From contig JASAOO010003418.1 in the NCBI GenBank assembly GCA_030849075.1, positions 1 to 57,832 of the forward strand: a stretch of 57,832 nucleotides of DNA. The letters run 5' to 3'. The notes beneath the pieces were generated by a model, which searched no databases, was not told the DNA's origin, and saw only the letters and a list, made by a program, of their open reading frames with translations. Below are positions 27,201 through 35,015 of the stretch, one piece after another; the stretch's first letter is position 1, and each line of letters starts with the position of its first letter. This stretch comes from Zelonia costaricensis (Eukaryota; Euglenozoa; Kinetoplastea; Trypanosomatida; Trypanosomatidae). Made by a program: the position numbers and the translations under genes.

Positions 27201-29857
27201 ACTTTCTGCGACGACGCGGCCAGTGTTGAGATCCAGCGGTGCTCGAGCAAGCCGGATGGGGGCAGCGGGGCGTACTCCAGCCCGTGCCGCACGCTGAGGC
27301 TGCACGACACGCGGCCGGCCGTCGACGTCGGCGTGGCTGGCGCGATGATCGCCTCCGCCGCACGCAGCGCCGACTGTAACCACTCCACGCCATCCTGTGA
27401 GGCGCACACCTCGCTGATGAAGTACAGCATCTGCGAGGGGTAGCGGCTCGACTGAAGGACCCGCTCCCAGTACGTGCGAACGGCCACGCTGCGGCTGAAC
27501 TGTTCGCGGTCACCGCCCGAGTGGCGTGCCGCCAGTCGCGCCGCCACGGCCATGGCGCGCCGCGACTCGAGCAAGTTGCGCAACACGCGCAGCGACACCG
27601 GGAGCTGCGCGTCTGTGAAGAGCTGCCTCAGTGCGCTCACGTCGCAGGACTGCACCGTCGGCGTCCACACCGTGCGCACGACCCCGCGTGCCTCGAGCCC
27701 GAGCACCATCATGCACATCAGCACACGGCGCACGAGGTGCAGCCTGGCGGGCGAGGCGACGCCGACGGCAGCGCCGACGAGCTCGCAGCCGTACACGGGC
27801 GACGGCGCCGCTGCGGCGCGGTACTCGGGCCCGACGGCGTCGACGAAGACAAACGCCATGCCCTGCACCGTCTGCAAAAAGATGCTCTTGGAGAGGTAGA
27901 AGAACCCCTTGTGCCCGGTGCTGGGGCCGAGCGGGCACTGCAGGATGAGGTAGACGGTGCTATCCGCCGTTGTCTGCCCCACCACCTTGGCGGTTGTGTA
28001 GAAGCCGTGCGTGTGCGCCGACGCGTCCGGCCCGATGACGCCGCGCGGCAGCGACAGCCACGCGACGGCAAACTTGATCGTGACAAGAATAGACCGCCCG
28101 AGTTGTCGCAGCGTCCAGAGCGCAGCACGGATTTGGTCGAAGATGTCGTGGTGCGGGCCGTCCACGACGCAGATGCGCTGCCGCCGGTGCCCGAACGCGC
28201 GGTGCAGCCACCGCTGCGTCTTCGCCTCGCCGCTCCGGCTGCTCCACGCGGCCCAGTCCGCAACCACGTCACGCGGGGCCGCGCCGCCGCGCCGCTTGTA
28301 CGGCGCGTCGCTCACAGGCAGGCAGCCGACGAGACGCGCCGCCTCACAGGCGCTGGCCAGGTCCATGCCGAGCGACCGCAGCGGCTGCTGGCGGAGCTGC
28401 CGACCAATCGCGAAGAGAAGGTACGGGTCCATCGCAACGCCCTCCTCGTCGCCCAGGGAGCTAGCCACCGTCAGCGCACAGTTGATCTCCTCGCCGCACA
28501 CGTCCTCGACCACCTCGCGCTCGATGTCGATGACGCTGAAGTCGACGAGAGGCAGCCGCTGCAGCTCGCCAAGGCCGCCGATCACGCTCGACAGAGGCGG
28601 GTAGCCGCTTGCGTACGTGCACACGACGCCACCGTAGCCGAAGAGGGCGTAGCGGACAAGGTGCCGCACGCACCGCCGTGAGCACGGCTGCACGTTGGCG
28701 TACATGGTGAAGAGACGGCAGATGCGCACGAGGGCGACGGGGGTGATGAGGGCGTGGTGTTCGACAATGTCCTTCATGAGCACGCGCAGCAGCCACGTGG
28801 GGCCGTCCTGCGAGCACTCGGACTGGTTCCCGCACACGGTGCACCGCGGTAGCTGTGGGCTCCGGTTGTCATCGAAGAAGGCGTCGATGTCGGTGCGAGC
28901 CTGCTTGGAGCGCCACCGCTCCTCCCTCGCGGCGTCTGTCGGACCGGGCACGAGCAGCGACGGCAGCGGCGCCGCGTCACCCGAGCCGTCCGCGTGTTGT
29001 GGCTTTTCCTGGTCGGCCTCCGCTTGCAGACGGCTGTGCTCGCGTGTCAGGTAGGCGCGCAGGAAGAGGAGGTTGGGCGCATCGAAGGGCATCTGCCAGA
29101 GGAGTGCCTTCAGCACGCTCGAGACGCACCGGCACAGGTCCTCCGCCAGCGACTCGGCGCAGACGCCGATGCAGACGGCGAGGATGCCCGAGTTGCGGTC
29201 CATGCACTGCTGCAGCGCCCCGCACAGGACACGCAAGCCGGCCACGCTGACGGCGTGCTCGGTAGGCTTCAGGTGCTCGAGGACAAAGCGGATGACCTGC
29301 GTCTCGCAGGACGTGGCCGCCGTCGACGGCACGCCGGCGCCGCAGATCACGCACTCGTTCATTCGGTACGTCGCCTTGGCGTTGCGGTTGCACTGTTGCT
29401 GGATGGCCACGAACTTGGGCAGCGCGTCGTCCATGAGCACCTCCGTAATGAGCTGGTTGCGCGACACAAGGTGAAGCAGCTCCTTTGCGCCCCCAATCGT
29501 GAGAGGCACGCCGCGTACGTCAATCTTTTCCAGCTGTGGGTGCTGCGCAAAGGCGGCGCAGATGATCTTGATGTCCTCGACGCTTAGCGCGCACTTGGCC
29601 AGCAGCAGGGCCCGCAGCGGGGCCCGCTGTAGCGTGTGCACAATCGGCACAATTCCGCTCCCGCCGAGATATCCGTTTTCGAACTCAATCATGACAGACC
29701 CGAGCAGGAGCTGCTTGAGGAAAGTCGAGTGGATGAAGACCCCATCGCGGCGGCACGCCGCCTCGTAAAACGCAGCCGCCTCCTTGGGGCTCAGCAGCGC
29801 GTCGCTCGTCAGCAGCGGCGTCGGCGCCACAGCCGCCGTCACGGAGGCCGCCATCAT
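18206..29857 (-). CDS. Giant modular protein with hemopexin-like and tandem discoidin-like segments, unnamed
   Basis: 3883 residues from one open frame of 11.65 kb; not recognised as a named protein. In order: a leucine-rich-repeat-like N terminus (about 50-165); two short C-x2-C clusters (near 170 and 337); a Ser/Pro/Arg-rich low-complexity linker (about 950-1115); and hemopexin-like strand motifs of the form F-x-G-x-E-W-x-L-x-x-D-L (W1235 and W1976 regions). Six W-R-[LVI]-[RS] motifs follow at W1771, W2247, W2422, W2569, W2717 and W2922. Several are preceded by S-D/D-G-x-x-W strands, as in F5/8-type-C (discoidin) galactose-binding folds. Near 3541 an S-V-E-D-L-K-L-L-C segment echoes S92-V-E-D-I-K-I-I-C at the N terminus. 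No signal peptide or transmembrane helix stands out, so it is probably intracellular, perhaps structural. Function is unknown; a large scaffold for cytoskeleton or flagellum is a guess. The start is the first of two adjacent ATGs. Confidence 0.85.
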   Translation of the reverse strand: MMAASVTAAVAPTPLLTSDALLSPKEAAAFYEAACRRDGVFIHSTFLKQLLLGSVMIEFENGYLGGSGIVPIVHTLQRAPLRALLLAKCALSVEDIKIICAAFAQHPQLEKIDVRGVPLTIGGAKELLHLVSRNQLITEVLMDDALPKFVAIQQQCNRNAKATYRMNECVICGAGVPSTAATSCETQVIRFVLEHLKPTEHAVSVAGLRVLCGALQQCMDRNSGILAVCIGVCAESLAEDLCRCVSSVLKALLWQMPFDAPNLLFLRAYLTREHSRLQAEADQEKPQHADGSGDAAPLPSLLVPGPTDAAREERWRSKQARTDIDAFFDDNRSPQLPRCTVCGNQSECSQDGPTWLLRVLMKDIVEHHALITPVALVRICRLFTMYANVQPCSRRCVRHLVRYALFGYGGVVCTYASGYPPLSSVIGGLGELQRLPLVDFSVIDIEREVVEDVCGEEINCALTVASSLGDEEGVAMDPYLLFAIGRQLRQQPLRSLGMDLASACEAARLVGCLPVSDAPYKRRGGAAPRDVVADWAAWSSRSGEAKTQRWLHRAFGHRRQRICVVDGPHHDIFDQIRAALWTLRQLGRSILVTIKFAVAWLSLPRGVIGPDASAHTHGFYTTAKVVGQTTADSTVYLILQCPLGPSTGHKGFFYLSKSIFLQTVQGMAFVFVDAVGPEYRAAAAPSPVYGCELVGAAVGVASPARLHLVRRVLMCMMVLGLEARGVVRTVWTPTVQSCDVSALRQLFTDAQLPVSLRVLRNLLESRRAMAVAARLAARHSGGDREQFSRSVAVRTYWERVLQSSRYPSQMLYFISEVCASQDGVEWLQSALRAAEAIIAPATPTSTAGRVSCSLSVRHGLEYAPLPPSGLLEHRWISTLAASSQKVEATLLEPRAPAHFVDDVALAKTAPHSSTSRLPDRTPSPPTSTQRQRSASPSRKSDKRSRTNSNAPSRSNASGANNTAPAASESAKPPGKTPKPPARVSSGDRRKRPAGKSPSISASSTGPRRRNSEKVSSVGSTRSPRDKSPESMALGDRKRSVAQRPSSSPLLPSDGAAPGSPMNRVRTQLNRMWAEERANLQGVFKAAANLGVMELVRALPLPDSSAIVERAASESPTKRSARGRDQSMARPLAQSDGTDAIPTRLLGKPWIAVPFPGHCALPCDTPAPATTAEALLLFIGDTVTAYSLAESRMVCAPVVMAEDPVLCDFPFRTGIEAAAPYPGQPHLVFFFSGSEWLLFDLHLAECVEGPYAMRRHGQFRRLPALFHDRIDGVLPVPGTNLLVFFRDFCYTAFDVSQRRCVGGLGYLNPPALQALSDTARAAGDYASAGMPPALAELIRTLHPDLVEGQGDSPANGGAAADSDADDEAAAADGARALSTALPPLLLGKELQGLLKTPPTSAFAVRDGRTEESSETYYFMVSRTGAVVPVQWELLPEDAEPAAAANASEEDVSRSAQPAHRRVVSVRGAADTFTQAPLQNLPLIFRQYTSTAFASLCALAVQTECTMRQDASTVAPGSVTAPQLQVFDAEAQRCGGDGASFLSHAQSFLGGGGDAAARASKSASTVAPGPPSPPSEADGSRGGRGGPFATRVGSSLAATSLGERAAVALSRCGSALGPGADVGVDSTWSDEALFYGDAPEGKNAGAASPASPEHGVGGGGVSGPTSAPPSPHSPIRRFGLAAEVDGSRYASFIEYDLGASAPQRIFTALLLLLDTSALPESLLQLCNLVAHVESSMDGQVYFSEAMVRVTGPVVVARWGSGPGSVTSFAARFWRLRFLTPVPAAIGVVRLFWMEAVPGSFAETPALAHTSVSPWLPLMLTVPPLPPQRPSSPADAALEAAWSTTSRGIPPALRDALIIEAKELLQPARQLISRDNLHPVFVDDASHAAGGWFASHAVLPELGSAATPSCLFVCASSILRVWCSHHHNVANTVQAESYPIVEHVGFRHLPYPFVLGWDAAFYTAPSRHPGRVAFLRGEWMLQWDLHEQRPLSEVVQWRTSALLGGLASVPIAVVVATVNCWLSGEGAAVIGVFHVASTFGEPEVRYVEFNLTTGTVLDTPELLSSYLQRRFRATASASVAAGSTLHTVLCDPSAPATWYLFWDRGVQTVSPPTQGHVATDESESHDAAGGSDDDAAVRPLAESRSFYSVPLYLREWGQPQHQCRILLDVPRLLTAVHGETGDSLLITGMQLCSSGGRAGERACWQVQCSADGCSGWRDVAMHRQRAGRRVCGETMWLPSDAYTLSKCPFWRISRVAEVEGGAVASAASTERDCVASAQVYSQLRLLTVQRHRCRSVPERVCGVVQATTAEDLRAFFGGGSLGAAKLSLELCHPPAVAAGEPAVDCVAYELLWDFGAAPVSLCSVAFKLRDGAPAGHSCACTMWCGDSSTNQEPCSTKMVHISDAGSGDGDVCTFAWLPDDMYRFWRLRCEWREVRHPAFGGPPVSPLVLSSFAAHEYDGPLLNMYDPHTGRRGATQLFWPTTTAKAVALYRFRCAVNSVIVLTRLKTDLTTWQTEFHASGGSCSAHVAVEFSDDATRWQFAAHTTINTASATATRPQVCSLSWPSCGAHVLWRLRVLDASADVTLILTRVWLGHSPAETYISMCPPQSPSKRPVGAAPAPASAGHTNADASASMQAKTEAPMSLLTVGRPVRLVRVRAVLPSHAARYNVEYLGPDGVSWLTAAVLDGGTGARGTSGTGGSAAVTASVSWNSTRVSSSTHWRLRPVDGGPVEELRNVEWFSRSSEYWDMIDTSEVPGMVVSTTGFTEVQRPRLLSGSGVTAEPTRAPRLPVLQCSFESWQGAGTLEAGVAPPFASTVTWSFRAPLLFDELLLSVQSRAVSTDPGCSTTATDAAETEAPGASAVLGSATSALPPPSPEPTSHDPICNVLVETSDNGEDFVVVSKSAVRLCDRIVSLYCVGVAPSALWRVRVAPCGPPVAADDPAAPLPPPITVAVDLYTASWLVRRGGPALVSQLVKPLAGYSSTTIYHDWLHDVFGRESEFMRCCANAVEEYASTQSRLRESGDLSRLGEVAGAVEMLRTQYQTFLQKTTKDAARRMRLAGDAVPAAEDGDSPAPTPTAAAKAQASSASRQPTEWVTESRLSSDLIHLLIESAASPLVGGSHMTRLVGLMHHRLALRQAVYFVKNGARWFYPCLEAVGPLADDWYGFPAASCFASLSVFWSLSSPLQRQLGALLAGPGAMTPLSEHMASPLVVVQVNEANWLPQRHFPSAAVMLYSLGFQEQPVTVVFAINDVVFTPPYALGVPGAREARPLLSPFPYKIATGVNFVQQRSLAKCPTPALDTLRLVLPPSAFAVDSKGNPLVVTTMVLTVNGLGSGGGEAADADAALSGSGGILRFTVSGEGVNFGLANLLMDAIEFEVALGHDGAAGGELNQLTKQRFTRINFITHGARFTSSSGDTGGWRELPVSVLGLVAGQGLPMIAIRGFFGNHRFTEIAELPRAVVTHLHFRAFAYVAGGSTAQQQTSFTEGERGTGRWVCSPLDGEGQVFLPGVPRSCNCACTVDASQSEGGSQVRLTNFHIGLSGCSVEDLKLLCRACSSEERDTAPSQLSNLPRPGAACDLGGIRLQVATALRVITGHVGDSRFRVSLKGNAVLYLENTVIPGASLEMDTNTRALSLMARCGHALQFGAVLVEGSPEQPILIQLARAASTTAALPSSQPEQQQQSSGSATQDADPVAAAALRLLVSGQAHCFGSCHACCVTLEVAESTEALSSVTVVADSLRHHGLSMALQDSLVSEVWRYAQVTLDEAAVRRAIERGMQDVSIVAAIQAHQIPLVLSIQSVVPEPYNLAARRLSCRVRGMLYGSSFDVMTSVVAPDDIDDLWSLLGAQCVPDIVEQCESNLWASYANVVGLLGAGHRQNVGSRAASR

Positions 29858-32800
29858 GACCGCGCCTGCTTGTTGTTGTCGCTTCGGCTCCTTTCCACAC
29901 TCTATAACACCAATCGTGGTCTAAAGCCTGAGAGCAGAGTATGCGGCACCACGCCGTCTCACAACGTTCCCGAGACACACACACAAACACAACAGCAACA
30001 ACAACAGCAACGTGAAATTCAACCCACTCACCCACACGCAAAGCAGAACAAAACTAAATGCGGCGTTTGCGAGACACTTCAAATGGCTGCCGCTCTGGTG
30101 TACATCAAGCACGCCTCGCGCGGGGAGAGTGAGGGGAGGGGGGGGCGCACAGAAAGCAGCCCACGGCGCGAGGTTGGCGAAAACGAAAAAAAGTTGGGTA
30201 AAGAGAGGAGCAGGACGGGTGGGGGTGGGGAGAATGGTGGCGCAAGAGGGACGGGGAAGGGGCTGTCGTCGCAGTGGCACGGCACACCCACGCGATTTCT
30301 GCAAAGGGCAGCCGGCCGCCAGCAGTTGTTGCTTTCCTCGTGTGAACCAGAAACCTGGGCTGTAGGCAGGTCAGGGAGGGGGGGAAGAGGGCAGAGCGAG
30401 TGGATGCGGCGCCTCGGAGAGTGAAGGTGCGAGTAAGCGCAAGACGGAGCCTCGATGGGCGCCGCGGCAAAGTAATGACCACGTCCTTTTGCGTGTGTGT
30501 GTGGGTCACAATCGTCTAATGCCCCTGTTGTCCTTTTTGTGCGGGGGGGAGGGAGGGAGTCGGTAGCGGCTCTGTGTGTGTGGCGATGCCCGTGCGCGTG
30601 TGTGCTGCGACGGCGGAGCGCTAGCGGCCAAACGACTTCTCGAGTCTCCCTTGCCGGATCCTCGATCGTGGATCGACCTCATTCAATGGCGAAGGGGAGA
30701 GAGGGCAAAAAAAGAACGAAGCGATGGAGAAGGGAGGAGTAGAGAGAACAATCGGTATCGTGGCTTGATGAGGTGCGAGGCTGCACGTCACGGGACGATG
30801 GCAGCGCGGTGACTTTCGTCCACCCGTACCGCTCATGAACAAGGTACCGTTGCTCCGTGCCGGTCCGATGAAGCCCCAGCGCGCCAAAGCGGGTCCCCAC
30901 CGCGCGCCTGATTCTCGCAAGACGGTGCCGTGTGCGATTCGTCAAGCGAGCTCGCAACCCGTGGTTGGTGACGGTTGAACACGGAGGTCTTCGAAAGCCG
31001 CTGCGACGTCGTGTCTCGCCTCAACAGATTGTGCCAACGGATGGTGGAGGGGGGGGGGGCTGCGCAGTGCAGGTGGCCAGGGAGGCGAGTCTCTGGCTCG
31101 ACGCGTTTGCATCGCTTTTTCTCGTCTTTGTTTGCCTCTGCGGTGTCGCTTTTAGACGAGTGCATTGTTAGAGTGACGGAAGCCACACGAGCATAGGTGC
31201 ACCTTCTCTCACACGCGCACACGCAAGCACGACCTTTGCAATCCTGCTCGGGGCCGCAGTCACATCCAACCGCTGGCGGCACATCGTCGGTCTTTTCCAC
31301 TGCCCGACAACCCCCTCGTCCACCCTCCCTCACTCAAAGCCCTTCCTCTCTTTTTTTTCTCACCCCTCCTTCTCCCACGTGCCCGTCAGCGTTCGAGTGC
31401 CGTCAGCCCCACACGCACGTCGTCGGACCATAACCGCCTCACGCAAGAGAAAGCAACGACAACACAAGCAGAAACCGAGAAGGCAAGCGCAACTGGGGAA
31501 GAAAAAAAAAAAAAGAGCCGAGAGGACTTCGGGGGAGGGGGGGGCGGGAGACAGGGGTTCGCACCAGGCGTGGCGTAGCAGTACAGACCTGGGCACTTGA
31601 CGGAGGAGGTGAGGCGGGTGCGAGGCGGTGGGCTGGAAGGGACGAGGACAACGCCCAGGCGANGGAGTGTGCAAGCACGCACAACAGAAGAAAGGGAGAT
31701 AAAGGCCGCGTACGCAGCTACGCGGACAGAAATCGCGAGCGAGAAGGGGCTCGCACGAAAACGGGCGTCAAACGACCACAGCAACGCAACCGGCGGAACA
31801 AGCAGCAGGTGGGGGGGCATGGGTGAAAAGGCAGAGGTGGGGTCTAGGAGCAGCGAAGAGGGAGGCCGGAGACGACAAACGTGGTGCTACGCGACGGAGA
31901 AGCCACGTAAAGGGGGAAAAAGGCACTCCCCACACTGACGGCGCCCATGCGGAGAAGCGAAAGAGTGGCGAGCCGCACAGCGTGTCTTCGGGTTCTTGAA
32001 CAATATGCGCAGGTTGCTCGAGGTGGGGGAAGGAGAGGGAAGGGAAGGGAAGGGGGGCAGAGGAACTCGATCACGACGGAAAACAAAAGAAAAGAGAGCT
32101 AAGGGGGGGGGGCATGAGGAAGGGGCCGAGGAAGGAGAAGGGGGAATGGGGCGAAAGTGCATTGTGACCAGCCTCTGCAAATACCGCGCGTGTGTGTGTG
32201 TGTGTGAAGGACTAGCCGGAAAGGGAGGGGCGACGGGTACAAAAGGCAGAGGGTTCGGAGAGCAGCCAAAACACAACACAACTGAAGCGCCCAATGGTAC
32301 CGTTCCACCCACACTCGTCGCCGTGGCTTTCACCCTCTCTCCCTCGATCGTTTTCTTCTTCGCGTGTTCGAGGGGCGTGCGAGGAGCTCAAGAGCGGCCG
32401 CTGTCCACGGTGATGCAGGTTTCTCCAGCGGGCTGGAAAAGCCAGACACAACGGCGCGCCAACGAATGCTGTGCAGACGCGGCGTGTCAGCTTGGCTTCA
32501 CGGACATCTGCGGCGCAGGGACCACACGTTAAACAGGGGCTGAGGCACACGGAGCAGGAGAACGAGGGTGGCTGACCCCTTTCGCAGAGGGAGGGTAGGC
32601 ACCCGCGCCGCTGCAGCGGAAACCCGTCCACGGCACGGAGACGACAACCCACTTGGGACGGAGATGCAAGCAGAACGTGAACACACACACAAACACAAAC
32701 ACACAGACAAACGTGCACACAGGACCAAAACAGCTAAGGTGAGCAGGAGTGCACAAAAAAAAAAACACAAAGCAACTCCAGACAAAGGGCCAGCACCGGA

Positions 32801-33338
32801 AGCACGAGAATGACGGAGGAATGAAAAGCTGGAGCAGAGGGTCAGAGCCGACCACGAGATGAAGCGCCATTGTGTTCTTGAAAGCGGACGGCACGGAAGC
32901 CCTGCCTAGAAATGAAAATGCTGCCGCTAGTTTGCATGCGGATTGGTCGATGCCATCCCCCCCCCTCCATACACACACACACTTGCTTCTTCAATTCCCA
33001 CTTCCGCTCTTGACTCAGCGCTGACGTGCCTACGCGGTCGACCTCGGTAGCCCTTTGCCTTTTCTTTTGTGTTCCTCTCGTGCGGTTGCCCGGCGCATTA
33101 GTGGAGATCAGTCGCCTTGGATGCGGCGTTTCCTGCCCTCCGCCTGAACGCGTAACGGATACGTTTTCGGGTAGCAAAGCACAGAAGAACCAAGACAAGG
33201 ATGAAGAGAGAAGACAACAACGAAAAAAATCCCTGCTCGTGCCCTCCACTACACCTCCCACGTCAGTCGCTCAGCGCACCACTGCTGTCTTCGCTCAGGA
33301 AAGCTCAGCACCGGGGTGATTCGCTCCCTGTGGCTGCG
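29858..33338. other. 3.5-kb spacer upstream of the giant gene
   Basis: No supported gene. Next to the giant gene lies CAA/CAG-rich DNA (about 29,975-30,012), a U/G-rich 5' flank on the minus strand. Purine-rich blocks with G runs occupy about 30,120-30,410, 31,490-31,900 and 32,020-32,160, with an unresolved base at 31,663. Balanced islands occur near 30,780-31,180 and 32,380-32,540. T runs (about 31,350) and A runs (about 31,502; 32,756) are present. The right end should be the 3' UTR of the 280-residue protein gene. Confidence 0.5.
31663..31663. other. Unresolved base (N) in a spacer
   Basis: A single N in the 3.5-kb spacer upstream of the giant gene. No duplication around it was noticed, unlike the Ns at 6803 and 45,542. 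Confidence 0.85.
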
Positions 33339-34181
33339 TCAATCCAGGTGGTCCCCAGGCTTGCCGGTACACCGCTGGTGGGCCTCGCCAGGTGGCGTCT
33401 CCACCCCCTCCGACACCATCGCCGTCGAGGAGCTTGTCGTGTTGGCGGACGCCATGCCCTTCACGTCGTCCCACGGGAACGGCCACGTGTGCCGCGCCAG
33501 GTACGAGGTCGCCATTCCCTCCAGCACCGTCACCAGCAACGCCATCACCGCCTCCGAGCCCTGCTCGGGAATCATCACCGAAAACGTCGACATGTACGCG
33601 CGCAGCACGAGCTGGGCGAAGAGGACACCCAAAACCCGTTTGGTCCGGCACCGGGCCGCGCCAACGCGACGGCGACGTGCGACGAGCTTGCCGAGTGTCA
33701 ACAGAATGGACGGGATCTGCCACGTGAAGAAGTCAAAATTCCAGTCATCCTCGGAGCTGGCAAAGGCGTAGAGCGCGTAGCTCACGTACGCGCCGGGGTG
33801 AAAGCGATCGACGACGGCCAGCACGTCAGACCAGCGCGTAAACATGTAGTCCAACATGTAGCGCGGCGTTGTCGACGCGGCGAGGTAGCGCACAGGCATG
33901 ATGAGCACCGAGACGCCCACCTCAGCCGCCATGGACAGCACGTACCGCATCGCCTCGCGTTCAGAGACGTCGATCGCGCCCTTGCGACCCAGCACCTTCT
34001 CCGCGACGAAGCCCTGACTGCCGTAGTACGCCGTGGAATGCAGACACAGTCGGAGCAGCGCGCCATACGCCAGTCGTGCCGTCTCAAGGCTAGACTGAAT
34101 GCGCGGCAAAAAGCGCGTGCTCGACGTCCCCGTGTCGTCCTGGCGGAACCCGCCCATCATCGCCGGCGCCCCCGAGTGCAT
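33339..34181 (-). CDS. Unrecognised protein with several hydrophobic segments
   Basis: 280 residues; family not recognised. Hydrophobic stretches at about 80-97, 151-166, 183-203 and 210-226 could be membrane-spanning or buried helices. A strongly basic patch (R169-R172 and on to about R182) separates the third and fourth, as in positive-inside loops. The C-terminal ~45 residues are polar and Ser/Thr-rich. The frame is uninterrupted, GC3-rich and flanked by typical spacers, supporting a real gene. ATGs at residues 1, 8 and 9 are all possible starts; the first was taken. A membrane protein of an organelle is possible, but nothing fixes the compartment. Confidence 0.7.
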   Translation of the reverse strand: MHSGAPAMMGGFRQDDTGTSSTRFLPRIQSSLETARLAYGALLRLCLHSTAYYGSQGFVAEKVLGRKGAIDVSEREAMRYVLSMAAEVGVSVLIMPVRYLAASTTPRYMLDYMFTRWSDVLAVVDRFHPGAYVSYALYAFASSEDDWNFDFFTWQIPSILLTLGKLVARRRRVGAARCRTKRVLGVLFAQLVLRAYMSTFSVMIPEQGSEAVMALLVTVLEGMATSYLARHTWPFPWDDVKGMASANTTSSSTAMVSEGVETPPGEAHQRCTGKPGDHLD

Positions 34182-35015
34182 CTTTTATTGTTCGTCGTGT
34201 TCGAGGCGAGTGCGCGCTGGCGTGCTCCTGTCCTTCGATCGCGATGAAGGGAGAGAGAGGAGTGCAAGCGCGTGGGCGAGAAGCGTCCGTTGCAGCACCC
34301 AGGCGGGACGGTGCGCAGCGGCAGAACCGAGAACTCACACACGAAAAGTCAGTCACAGCCCGTCCGTCGCGTGCCTCCGTCTCGACGCGTGCGCGTTGAG
34401 GAAGAAAAAAAGAGTGAAGAGCAGGGCCGGGCAGACGGATGGGGGCAGGACGCAAACCCCCCGAGGCCTTACAGAGAGCACGCGTAAGGGAAACACAGCA
34501 AAGATGGCAAACGCAAGGCGGATGGTGGCAGGCGCGCGCGCAAGTGCCCTTTGAAGCTTCTGTGTGCGTATGTGTAGATGCCGAAGCGGAACGATCCACG
34601 CAGATGGAGGGCGAGGAGTGAGGGGAGGGGAGGGGGCGGGAGGGTGGCGAGGGGAAAGGCGAGTTGGAGGGCAGACGAAAGGGAGGAGGGGGAGGAGCGA
34701 AACGGCGGGGGTCCAGGCGTGTCGAAGAGGCACGAACGAGGGCACTGAAAACGCTGGCGGACTGAACGACGGAAATGAAAGCACTGTGCTTGCCTTTTTT
34801 TTTTTGAGGGGCACAGCACTGCCGCCGCCGTCTTGTTCTTCTCTTTGTTCACAGCTGCGAAGGGGGTGGTGGGTGATTTCCTTCGTGGGAATTCGAGCAC
34901 AACAAACCGTCCAGAGGCGCCGCCTCGATTCGACCGGGGAGCGGTGGCGTGAAGCTCTCGCAGCTCTTCCTGTCTCTCGTCCTTCTTGTTTGGTTGTTTA
35001 GTGTTGCTCTTGACG
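34182..35015. other. Spacer between the 280-residue protein gene and the Clp1-like gene
   Basis: About 0.8 kb. The plus strand is purine-rich at about 34,600-34,700 and a T run lies near 34,797. No gene or RNA is recognised. Confidence 0.55.
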
